Shown: one piece after another, positions 1 to 5,431 of the stretch
Numbering within the stretch: position 1 is the stretch's first letter
Layout: the number at the start of each line of letters is the position of its first letter
Source: Pseudomonadota bacterium
GTDB taxonomy: Bacteria; Pseudomonadota; Alphaproteobacteria; Sphingomonadales; Sphingomonadaceae
Direction: 5' to 3'
Assembly (NCBI GenBank): GCA_963205285.1
Contig: CAUJJQ010000161.1
Location: 1 to 6,570, forward strand
Length of the DNA: 6,570 nt
Position numbers and translations under genes: made by a program
Notes under the pieces: model-generated
Databases searched by the model: none
Seen by the model: the letters and a program-made list of their open reading frames with translations, nothing else
What the model was told of the DNA's origin: nothing

Positions 1-1
1 G

Positions 2-250
2 CCGTGGACCGAGGGGAGTGATCGCGGCTCGGTCAAATTGGCGAGCGTTCCGGCCGGCGATTATGATCTGGTGGTCGATGCATCGGCGCATAGCTGGCCT
101 GCGCCCAGCGGTTTTGGTGGCCAAACCATAGCCGTTGAAACCGGCGTCAGCACCGGGGGTATATTTTTCTCCAACTTCATCCTCGCGCTATTTTTGCTGA
201 TGATACCGCCGATTTTCCTGATTTGGCGCGGCTTTAAGGGAGGGAAATGA
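2..250 (+). CDS. C-terminal end of a membrane-anchored protein, probably DUF4178 family (5' truncated by window edge)
   Basis: The frame is open to the left edge, so only the last 82 residues are seen and the true start lies upstream; a TTG at 38 is not a convincing start. The visible part has a beta-rich stretch (VPAGDYDLVVDA) and a Gly/Ser/Pro-rich linker. One strongly hydrophobic helix follows (about 22 residues, FFSNFILALFLLMIPPIFLIW) and the protein ends in a short basic tail (RGFKGGK). This pattern suggests a soluble domain followed by a C-terminal membrane anchor with a cytoplasmic positive tail. The DUF4178 label rests mostly on position: such proteins commonly sit beside DUF350 and membrane aminopropyltransferase genes in Proteobacteria. 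No DUF4178 core motif is inside the window. The stop overlaps the start of the next small gene, so the two are probably translationally coupled. Confidence 0.5.
   Translation, partial: PWTEGSDRGSVKLASVPAGDYDLVVDASAHSWPAPSGFGGQTIAVETGVSTGGIFFSNFILALFLLMIPPIFLIWRGFKGGK
236..244 (+). promoter_or_regulatory. Shine-Dalgarno sequence for the 48-aa membrane microprotein
   Basis: AAGGGAGGG lies inside the 3' end of the upstream gene. Its GGAGG core ends 6 nt before the ATG at 250, but only 3 nt before the in-frame ATG at 247. The spacing therefore favours 250 as the start. The presence of a good ribosome binding site at this point is a main reason to believe the short gene is real. Confidence 0.6.
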
Positions 251-396
251 TGCGTCTGGGCACAATCCTCTATGCACTTTGGGCAACCAGCATCAGCGGC
301 TGGTTCCTCTACGCGGCAATTGTCGGCACATCACCCTTTGCCAGTACATCACAAACATCGCGCGGTGCGGGCATTTACGGTCCGACGCACAAGTAA
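250..396 (+). CDS. Small single-pass membrane protein (48 aa), unknown function
   Basis: This short frame fills the gap between the upstream membrane protein and the DUF350 gene. Two consecutive ATGs (247 and 250) are possible starts, giving 49 or 48 aa; 250 is chosen because a purine-rich AAGGGAGGG has better spacing to it. The protein has one hydrophobic helix at about residues 4-26 (ILYALWATSISGWFLYAAIV). A polar Ser/Thr-rich tail follows and ends in RGAGIYGPTHK. The start overlaps the preceding stop (TGATG), and the stop is 18 nt before the DUF350 start, where a second strong ribosome binding site lies. I do not recognise a named family. Position and shape suggest a small subunit or accessory of the membrane complex formed by its neighbours, which is inference. 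A competing frame at 279-500 overlaps DUF350 and lacks protein-like composition. Confidence 0.72.
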   Translation: MRLGTILYALWATSISGWFLYAAIVGTSPFASTSQTSRGAGIYGPTHK

Positions 397-400
397 TTTT

Positions 401-408
401 AAGGAGGG
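401..408 (+). promoter_or_regulatory. Strong Shine-Dalgarno sequence for the DUF350 gene
   Basis: AAGGAGGG ends 6 nt before the ATG at 415, a near-perfect ribosome binding site with ideal spacing. It fixes the DUF350 start and is the strongest such site in the window, suggesting that this small membrane protein is made in larger amounts than its neighbours. Confidence 0.75.
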
Positions 409-414
409 AATTTT

Positions 415-624
415 ATGGCCAGCTTACCCCAACTCATTCCCAGCCTGATCTATGCCCTCGTCGGCATCGGCGTGCTGGCAGTCGGTTTCATCGTATTTGA
501 TGCGCTGACGCCGGGCAAATTGTGGGAAGAAATTAAGGACAAGCAGAATGTGGCGGTCGCGCAATTTGCGGGACTGTTTGCTGTCGGGCTTGCCATCATC
601 GTCGCCGCCGCCATCCATGGATGA
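415..624 (+). CDS. DUF350 family membrane protein (69 aa, single repeat)
   Basis: The protein has two predicted transmembrane helices, about residues 9-30 and 46-66. They are joined by a short polar loop with the typical DUF350 pattern (FDALTPGKLWEEI, then KQNVAVA). E. coli YjfL, the best-known relative, is about twice this length with two such repeats, so this is the one-repeat form and may assemble as a dimer or oligomer. The molecular function of the family is not established. The start at 415 is set by a near-perfect ribosome binding site. The end overlaps the next gene's start by 8 nt. Its neighbours are aminopropyltransferase and AdoMet decarboxylase genes, which suggests a role tied to polyamines or to the envelope. 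Recognition is by motif and topology. Confidence 0.85.
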   Translation: MASLPQLIPSLIYALVGIGVLAVGFIVFDALTPGKLWEEIKDKQNVAVAQFAGLFAVGLAIIVAAAIHG

Positions 625-2152
625 ACCGCCAGCGGGCGAGCCGCCGCATCGCTCGCCGCTGGTCATCGCGCTTTTGGCATCGGTTTTTGCGGTTGCCACC
701 TGCGGCTTGGTCTATGAACTGCTGGCCAGTACAATCGCCAGCTATTTGCTGGGCGACAGCGTTACCCAATTTTCGACCGTAATCGGCACCTACCTCTTTG
801 CGATGGGGATGGGCAGCTATGCCTCGCGCTGGGTGAAAAAGGATGAACTGGCGCTGTTTGTCCGGGTAGAATTGTTGATTGCGCTGTTGGGGGGCTGTTC
901 GGCGGCGGCGTTGTTCATCGCCTTTCCCTATGTCGAAAGTTTTCGCATCCTCCTCTATGCTCTGGTCTTTGCTATCGGTGCCTTTGTCGGGTTGGAAATC
1001 CCTCTCTTGATGCGCATTTTGCGCGGGCGTTATTCGTTCAGCGATACGGTCTCCAACGTACTGACCTTTGATTATGTCGGGGCATTGGCGGCGTCGCTGC
1101 TCTTTCCGTTGGTGCTGGTGCCGATGATCGGGCTCGTGCGTACCGGCTTTCTGTTCGGGCTGATGAATGTTGGCGTCGCGATGTTGCTTTTGTGGGTATT
1201 GCCTGACAAGCGGGCGATGCGCGGGGACAAGATCGCGTCTATCCTGATTGCGGCGCTGTTACTTGCCGGCATGATATATTCGGAAAAGCTGCAACGCTGG
1301 TCGGAAAATGCCGGCTATGGTGAAAATGTCATTTACGCGGTTTCCACCCCCTATCAACGGTTGGCGATTACGCGTGGCGGCGGGGATTTGCGGCTCTACC
1401 TCAACGGCAATCTGCAATTTTCATCGCGCGATGAATATCGTTATCATGAAGCATTGGTTCACCCCGCGATGGGCAGGGTGGCCAATCCGCGCCATATTTT
1501 GATCCTTGGCGGGGGGGACGGGCTGGCGGCGCGCGAAGTGCTGCGTTACCCCGGCGTAACCGATATCACGCTGGTCGATCTTGACCCCGAAATGACGCGG
1601 ATTTTTGGGCGTAGCGCGATCCTTACCCGCCTCAACCACGGGTCATTGAGCGACCCGCGAGTCAATGTCATCAATGCCGATGCCTTTGGCTGGGTGCGCG
1701 CCGCGCGGCGGCAATATGATGTTATCATTGTCGATTTCCCGGACCCGACCGATTTTGCGATCGGCAAGCTTTATACCGACAGCTTTTATCGCGCGCTCAC
1801 CCATCTGGTCGCGCCGGGTGGGATGGTGAGCGTGCAGAGCACATCGCCGCTTGTCGCGCCGGGTGCATTCTGGACTGTGGCAACGACGATGGAGGCAGCG
1901 GGGTTCACCACCCGCAGCTATCACGCCTATGTGCCCAGCTTTGGCGAATGGGGCTATACGCTGGCCGCGCTCAGCCCCATTCCCGTGCGTGCGCGCATCA
2001 TCCCGGGCAACCGTTTTGTGACGGCGGCGGAGGAGCCGCATCTGTTTGATTTTCCGCCCGATATGGCGCGGCGGCCGGTGGCGGTAAACCGGCTCGACAA
2101 CCAGATATTGGTGCGCTTGTTCGCGCGCGAATGGTCAGTTTATGAAAATTAG
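617..2152 (+). CDS. Membrane-embedded polyamine aminopropyltransferase (spermidine/spermine synthase family)
   Basis: This 511-aa enzyme is predicted to transfer an aminopropyl group from decarboxylated AdoMet to a diamine or polyamine, releasing methylthioadenosine. Residues about 14-222 hold roughly seven hydrophobic helices and residues about 230-450 the catalytic domain. Family motifs visible are GENVIYAVSTPYQ (235-247), the substrate-gate region GNLQFSSRDEYRYHEALVHP (264-283), the nucleotide-binding GGGDG (298-302), the acidic VDLDP (320-324), NADAF (353-357) and the catalytic-type DFPDP (373-377). The last replaces the commoner D-S-x-D-P but keeps both aspartates. The ATG at 617 is chosen because a longer frame from 548 lies inside the DUF350 gene and reads as low-complexity Pro/Ser. 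No Shine-Dalgarno is visible, so the 8-nt overlap with DUF350 implies translational coupling. Downstream genes for a flavoprotein and AdoMet decarboxylase overlap in series. The acceptor amine cannot be read from the sequence. Confidence 0.92.
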   Translation: MDEPPAGEPPHRSPLVIALLASVFAVATCGLVYELLASTIASYLLGDSVTQFSTVIGTYLFAMGMGSYASRWVKKDELALFVRVELLIALLGGCSAAALFIAFPYVESFRILLYALVFAIGAFVGLEIPLLMRILRGRYSFSDTVSNVLTFDYVGALAASLLFPLVLVPMIGLVRTGFLFGLMNVGVAMLLLWVLPDKRAMRGDKIASILIAALLLAGMIYSEKLQRWSENAGYGENVIYAVSTPYQRLAITRGGGDLRLYLNGNLQFSSRDEYRYHEALVHPAMGRVANPRHILILGGGDGLAAREVLRYPGVTDITLVDLDPEMTRIFGRSAILTRLNHGSLSDPRVNVINADAFGWVRAARRQYDVIIVDFPDPTDFAIGKLYTDSFYRALTHLVAPGGMVSVQSTSPLVAPGAFWTVATTMEAAGFTTRSYHAYVPSFGEWGYTLAALSPIPVRARIIPGNRFVTAAEEPHLFDFPPDMARRPVAVNRLDNQILVRLFAREWSVYEN

Positions 2153-3773
2153 TCGCCGTGCGGCGCTGGGCGCGGGTGCGCTCGGTGCGGGTGCTTTGGG
2201 CCTTGGGGCGATTGGCTGGAGTTGGGGGGATGCGCCCGACATTTCCAGCGAATTGGACGGCGCAGATTTCGCACGCGGCCACCGGCTGCGCGATGGGGCA
2301 TTTCCCGAACCATCACTGACCCAGCGGCGCGACATTGTCATTGCAGGGGGCGGCATCGCCGGACTGGCGGCGGGCTGGGCATTGGCAGAGGCGGGGGTTA
2401 GCGATTTTGCGCTGCTGGAGCTGGAGGATGATGTCGGCGGTAATGCGCGCGGTGGGCGCAACGCCATATCCGCCTATCCGCTTGGCGCGCATTATCTGCC
2501 CGTTCAAAACCGCGAATCGCGCGCCATTATCCACCTGCTCGAAAAATTGGGGATGGTGACCGGGCGCGATGCGGCGGGTCGCCCGATTTATGACCCGCTG
2601 CAATTATGTGCCGACCTCGACGAACGGGTTTTGTGGCAGGGCAAATGGCACGAAGGGCTGGTACCATCGACCGGCCTTACCAACGGCGATGTGGCCGACC
2701 TAACCGCCTTTAACGCCGCGATGGCGCAATTTCAGGCGACAGTTGGGGCGGATGGTCGCCCCGCCTTTGCCCTGCCGATTGCATATAGTTCGACCGACGA
2801 TACCTATCGCGCGCTCGACCGCATCGATTTTGCAAGCTGGCTGCGCCAACAGGGTTGGATGTCGCCCATATTGTGGGGGCATGTGCGCTATGCTTGCCGC
2901 GATGATTATGGCTGCGAACCGGAACATGTGTCGGCATGGGCGGGGGTGCATTATTTTGCCGGGCGGCGCGGCTGGGCGGCGGATGGCGCGGGCGATGGGC
3001 TGCTGACATGGCCAGAGGGGAATGCCCGGCTGGCCCGCGCGATGGCGGCGCGCTTTGCCGATAATATTGCGCGCGGGCATATCGTCTGGCGGGTGGCGCG
3101 CGTGGATGATGGTGCTGGCGTTGTCGTCGATAGTTTTGACGTCGCGCGCGGCCAGTCGGTGCGCACCCATGCACGCGCCGCGATCCTCGCCACCCCGCAT
3201 TTTCTATCGGCGCGCATCGCGGGTGATTTGGTGCCAAGGGTAAGCGGCTTTGGCTATGCCCCTTGGATTATCGCCAATGTCAGCCTGACCCGCCCACCCG
3301 CCGGGCCGGGCAGTCGATTGGCGTGGGACAATGTCACCTTTGTCGGCGAATCTTTGGGCTATGTCGTCGCCAACCACCAGACGCGCGCGCTTGGTCCGCT
3401 GGCGAGTGTGGTGACATGGTATATGCCGCTGTCGCGCATTGAACCGGCAGATGCACGGCGGCTGTTGCTGGAACGTCCGGGCGGGGAATGGCGCGATATT
3501 GTCGTTGCCGACCTGCTGCGATCCAACCCCGATCTGACGGGTGCGATCACCCATGTGGCGCTGTGGCGCTGGGGCCATGCGATGATCCGCCCGACGCCCG
3601 GCTTCATCCATGATATTGCCCCGGCCGCGCGCGCTGCCGTCCATGCACCGTTGTTTTTGGCGCATAGCGACCTGTCGGGGCTGTCGCTGTTTGAAGAAGC
3701 GCATTATCGCGGCAGCGAAGCCGCTGAGGCGGCGATGCGCCACATCGGCCATGATTTTGAAAGTTTGCTATGA
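2142..3773 (+). CDS. Tat-signal FAD-dependent oxidoreductase, amine-oxidase/protoporphyrinogen-oxidase-like
   Basis: The 543-aa protein begins with a twin-arginine signal: SRRAAL at residues 4-9, then a Gly/Ala/Leu hydrophobic stretch to about residue 27. This predicts folded export to the periplasm or tethering at its face. The FAD-binding dinucleotide fold starts at residue 64 (DIVIAGGGIAGLAAG), with the ribose-binding acid and GG pair in LELEDDVGGNARGG (92-105). The middle holds a WPEGNARLARAMA segment (290-302), as in flavin amine oxidases. The C-terminal flavin-contact region is LFLAHSDLSGLSLFEEA (504-520). No clear signal-peptidase site is seen, so it could stay membrane-anchored. It overlaps the aminopropyltransferase by 11 nt and the AdoMet decarboxylase by 4 nt. 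The context suggests a polyamine or amine substrate, but the family also covers desaturases and porphyrinogen oxidases, so the substrate is inference. Confidence 0.85.
   Translation: MKISRRAALGAGALGAGALGLGAIGWSWGDAPDISSELDGADFARGHRLRDGAFPEPSLTQRRDIVIAGGGIAGLAAGWALAEAGVSDFALLELEDDVGGNARGGRNAISAYPLGAHYLPVQNRESRAIIHLLEKLGMVTGRDAAGRPIYDPLQLCADLDERVLWQGKWHEGLVPSTGLTNGDVADLTAFNAAMAQFQATVGADGRPAFALPIAYSSTDDTYRALDRIDFASWLRQQGWMSPILWGHVRYACRDDYGCEPEHVSAWAGVHYFAGRRGWAADGAGDGLLTWPEGNARLARAMAARFADNIARGHIVWRVARVDDGAGVVVDSFDVARGQSVRTHARAAILATPHFLSARIAGDLVPRVSGFGYAPWIIANVSLTRPPAGPGSRLAWDNVTFVGESLGYVVANHQTRALGPLASVVTWYMPLSRIEPADARRLLLERPGGEWRDIVVADLLRSNPDLTGAITHVALWRWGHAMIRPTPGFIHDIAPAARAAVHAPLFLAHSDLSGLSLFEEAHYRGSEAAEAAMRHIGHDFESLL
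2165..2209 (+). repeat. 15-bp tandem repeat inside the Tat signal hydrophobic region
   Basis: Three 15-bp units start at 2165, 2180 and 2195 and encode ALGAG, ALGAG and ALGLG. The first two units match at 13 of 15 bases; the third is more diverged. The repeat stays in frame and forms most of the hydrophobic core of the twin-arginine signal of the flavoprotein. It may change in unit number between strains without disrupting the reading frame. Confidence 0.6.
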
Positions 3774-4147
3774 CGAGCGTGCCTGCCCCCCCCTATGATG
3801 GCCGCCACCTTATCGCCGATCTGGACGGTTGCGGCGCGGCGCTGGACGATCTGGCGTTGGTGGAGGCGGCGCGGCGTGCCGGCGTCGATGCGGCGGGCGC
3901 GAGCCTCCTTAAAATCACCCTCCACCATTTTGGGCCGGGCATGGGGGTGACAGGGGTCGCCATCCTCGCCGAATCGCATATTTCGGTACATAGTTGGCCC
4001 GAACATCAATATGCGGCGATCGACATTTTCCTGTGCGGCGCACGGCATGATCTGGACGCGGCGCTCGGCGCCATCGCCGCCATTCTACGCCCGCAAAATA
4101 TCCGCCAGTTGACTCATCGTCGAGGATTTGGTGTCGGTTGCCCCTAA
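3770..4147 (+). CDS. speH: S-adenosylmethionine decarboxylase proenzyme, pyruvoyl type (prokaryotic class 1b)
   Basis: This enzyme supplies decarboxylated AdoMet, the aminopropyl donor for the aminopropyltransferase two genes upstream. The 125-aa length fits the short bacterial class, which self-cleaves into beta and alpha chains. The processing motif is AESHISVHSWPE (67-78). Self-cleavage is expected between Glu68 and Ser69, with Ser69 becoming the pyruvoyl group. His74 and Cys89 (in DIFLCG) match the processing histidine and catalytic cysteine of the Thermotoga maritima enzyme (Ser63, His68, Cys83) with identical spacing. Residues 9-16 (YDGRHLIA) fit the usual N-terminal strand. The start overlaps the flavoprotein stop as ATGA, with no strong ribosome binding site, so it is probably coupled. 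The family is often called SpeH or SpeD. The TAA stop overlaps the last codon of the opposing asparaginase-like gene. Confidence 0.95.
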   Translation: MTSVPAPPYDGRHLIADLDGCGAALDDLALVEAARRAGVDAAGASLLKITLHHFGPGMGVTGVAILAESHISVHSWPEHQYAAIDIFLCGARHDLDAALGAIAAILRPQNIRQLTHRRGFGVGCP

Positions 4148-4641
4148 TCCTCTACAAATCTACCTGCGGCGCGGTCTTTGGTCACATGTGCGGCGTCAAA
4201 AATACGCCCGTTCATCGCGACATACACCCCGTCGGGGAGGAGTTGCACCGCCGCAAAGGCAAAGCCGACATTGAATACTGAATCGCTGCTGCGCAGCGAT
4301 GCTGGCTGCATCGCGCCGGTCAGCACAATCACCTTGCCCTTGATGTCGGTCAATGTCCGCGCGGTCACCGCCATCGTATCGGTGCCATGGGTAATAAGGA
4401 TATGTCGGGCCGGACTGGCGACGATGGCGGCGTGAATGGTGGCACGATCGGCATCGGTAAGTTCCAGACTGTCCTTGCGCATCAGCGCGCTCACCTCCAC
4501 CTCTTGCGTGACATTTGCCTCACGCAAAATGGGGTGGAGCGCGGTATAACCCACCTGAAATTCGCTCAGCGCATCGAAATATATTTTATCGATTGTGCCG
4601 CCGGTGGTGAAACAGTGGATGGCAGGGGGTGTTTGCGTCAT
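4144..4641 (-). CDS. Short single-domain asparaginase-like protein
   Basis: The 165-aa protein matches the N-terminal catalytic domain of L-asparaginases. Residues equivalent to the E. coli type II nucleophile and triad are present: Thr16 in FTTGGTID, Thr87-Asp88 in THGTDTM, and Lys155 in AHVTKDR. GAMQPASLRSSDS (109-121) is also a family segment. The protein stops about ten residues after the lysine and so lacks the C-terminal domain of classical enzymes of about 330 aa. Stand-alone proteins of this length are known as asparaginase-domain proteins, so this is probably a complete gene, not a fragment. The likely activity is hydrolysis of an amide such as asparagine, but the substrate is uncertain. 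Starts at 4641, 4647 and 4710 are possible. The 4710 start would overlap moaD and adds a non-conserved, Pro/Ser-rich leader, so 4641 (MTQTPP) is preferred. No good Shine-Dalgarno is seen before 4641 or 4647. Confidence 0.85.
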   Translation of the reverse strand: MTQTPPAIHCFTTGGTIDKIYFDALSEFQVGYTALHPILREANVTQEVEVSALMRKDSLELTDADRATIHAAIVASPARHILITHGTDTMAVTARTLTDIKGKVIVLTGAMQPASLRSSDSVFNVGFAFAAVQLLPDGVYVAMNGRIFDAAHVTKDRAAGRFVED

Positions 4642-4700
4642 AGCCATGCTATAGCGGGGCGGCGCAGAAATTTGGATAGGAAAGACGGAATAAGGTTTCG
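4642..4700. promoter_or_regulatory. Divergent intergenic region between the asparaginase-like gene and moaD
   Basis: This 59-nt gap must hold the promoters for both the leftward asparaginase-like gene and the rightward Moco operon, unless they start inside coding sequence. The palindrome GCTATAGC (4648-4655) reads TATAGC on both strands and could serve as a -10 element either way. On the minus strand TATAGC ends 6 nt before the ATG at 4641, which would fit a leaderless transcript. No convincing -35 box is visible in either direction. AAGG at 4692-4695 is a weak ribosome binding site for moaD. No molybdenum-cofactor riboswitch fits in so short a space. Confidence 0.35.
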
Positions 4701-4949
4701 ATGGCGGCATATATTATCGACATGTGCGGACGGCTCGCCGATGCGGCGGGGCGCGAACTGCGGCTGGAATTGGCTGCCGAACCAGTCAGCATCGCGGTCT
4801 TGCGCGATGCCGCGCGCGCCGTCGCACCGGGGCAAGGGGTGAATTGGGCGCGGGTACGCGGCTGTATTAATGAAGAAATCGTGGCCGATGATGTCTGTGC
4901 TTTTGCCCATCAACGCATCGCGCTCCTGCCGCCGGTATCGGGGGGATGA
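4701..4949 (+). CDS. moaD: Molybdopterin synthase small subunit MoaD
   Basis: This 82-aa ubiquitin-fold protein is the sulfur carrier for molybdopterin formation: its C-terminal glycine is activated to a thiocarboxylate and donates sulfur to precursor Z on MoaE. The sequence ends in the required Gly-Gly (PPVSGG) and carries the usual late segment RIALLPPVSGG. The CINEEIVADD stretch (64-73) corresponds to the conserved V-N-x-E-x-V-x-x-D strand region. Length is typical. It is the first gene of a four-gene Moco operon, and its stop overlaps the moaE start as ATGA, matching the 1:1 partnership of the two subunits. A weak AAGG lies 5 nt before the start. The divergent asparaginase-like gene begins 59 nt upstream. 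Confidence 0.93.
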   Translation: MAAYIIDMCGRLADAAGRELRLELAAEPVSIAVLRDAARAVAPGQGVNWARVRGCINEEIVADDVCAFAHQRIALLPPVSGG

Positions 4950-5431
4950 CCATCTGCGTCACGCTGTCGGATGCGCCCTTTGACCCTTATGCGCTGCTGG
5001 CTGATTTCGCGCGTGATGCGGGCAGCGAATATGGTGCCATCGCCAGCTTCGTCGGGCAAACCCGCGCAAGCGGCGCAGATGGCGCGGCGATCCGCGCGAT
5101 GGAACTGACGTCCTATCGCTCGCTCACCCTGCGTTCGGTGGAGGATATTGCGGCCGCCACCGCTGCGCGATTTGAACTGGCGCACCTCCTCCTCCTCCAC
5201 AGGGTCGGGCGGATGGTGCCGGGCGAACCGGTGGTGCTGGTTGCGGCCGCCGCGCCGCACCGCCGCGCTGCGTTGCAGGCGGTCGATTATGCGATGGACC
5301 GGCTGAAGAGTGAGGCGGTTTTCTGGAAAGCGGAGGAGGGGGATTTTGGCCGCCGCTGGATCGAACCGAGCGATGCCGATGCAGACGACCTTGCCCGTTG
5401 GGCCAGCAGCCAAGAGGAGGATGATCGATAA
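4946..5431 (+). CDS. moaE: Molybdopterin synthase catalytic subunit MoaE
   Basis: This 161-aa protein pairs with MoaD to convert precursor Z (cPMP) into molybdopterin by adding two sulfurs. Residues matching the E. coli active site are present with the right spacing: Arg40 in GQTRASG, His105-Arg106 in APHRRAAL, Lys121 in DRLKSEA and Lys128 in VFWKAEE. The HRVGRMVPGE segment (85-94) is another family hallmark. The protein is slightly longer than the E. coli enzyme because of a short acidic C-terminal tail. The gene overlaps moaD by 4 nt and moaB by 1 nt (TAATG). A GGAGG at 5416-5420, in the last codons, can serve the next gene. Confidence 0.95.
   Translation: MTICVTLSDAPFDPYALLADFARDAGSEYGAIASFVGQTRASGADGAAIRAMELTSYRSLTLRSVEDIAAATAARFELAHLLLLHRVGRMVPGEPVVLVAAAAPHRRAALQAVDYAMDRLKSEAVFWKAEEGDFGRRWIEPSDADADDLARWASSQEEDDR

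Noticed and set aside
38..250. Complete 70-aa protein starting at TTG 38
   Set aside because: The frame is open to the window edge, there is no ribosome binding site before 38, and the hydrophobic helix sits at the C-terminus as expected for a longer anchored protein.
279..500. 73-codon + strand frame
   Set aside because: It covers the end of the microprotein and the start of DUF350 in another frame, is rich in Arg/His/Cys/Gln without any fold-like pattern, and has no ribosome binding site as good as those of the two real genes.
548..616. Longer N-terminus for the aminopropyltransferase starting at 548
   Set aside because: It lies inside the DUF350 coding region, gives a low-complexity Ser/Pro-rich leader, and the ATG at 617 starts directly before the first membrane helix.
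2700..3752. Several minus-strand frames of 166-182 codons opposite the flavoprotein
   Set aside because: They are shadows of a gene with clear FAD-binding motifs; their compositions are Arg/His/Pro-rich and they share no recognisable domain.
4642..4700. Moco riboswitch upstream of moaD
   Set aside because: The gap is only 59 nt and shows no long paired structure; the known Moco RNA motif is much larger.
4642..4710. Start of the asparaginase-like gene at 4710
   Set aside because: It would overlap moaD by 10 nt, remove all space for divergent promoters, and add a 23-residue leader that does not look like a signal peptide or a conserved strand.
4387..4842. 151-codon + strand frame spanning the asparaginase-like start and moaD
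   Set aside because: It runs antisense to a gene with conserved asparaginase motifs and out of frame with moaD; no domain is recognisable.
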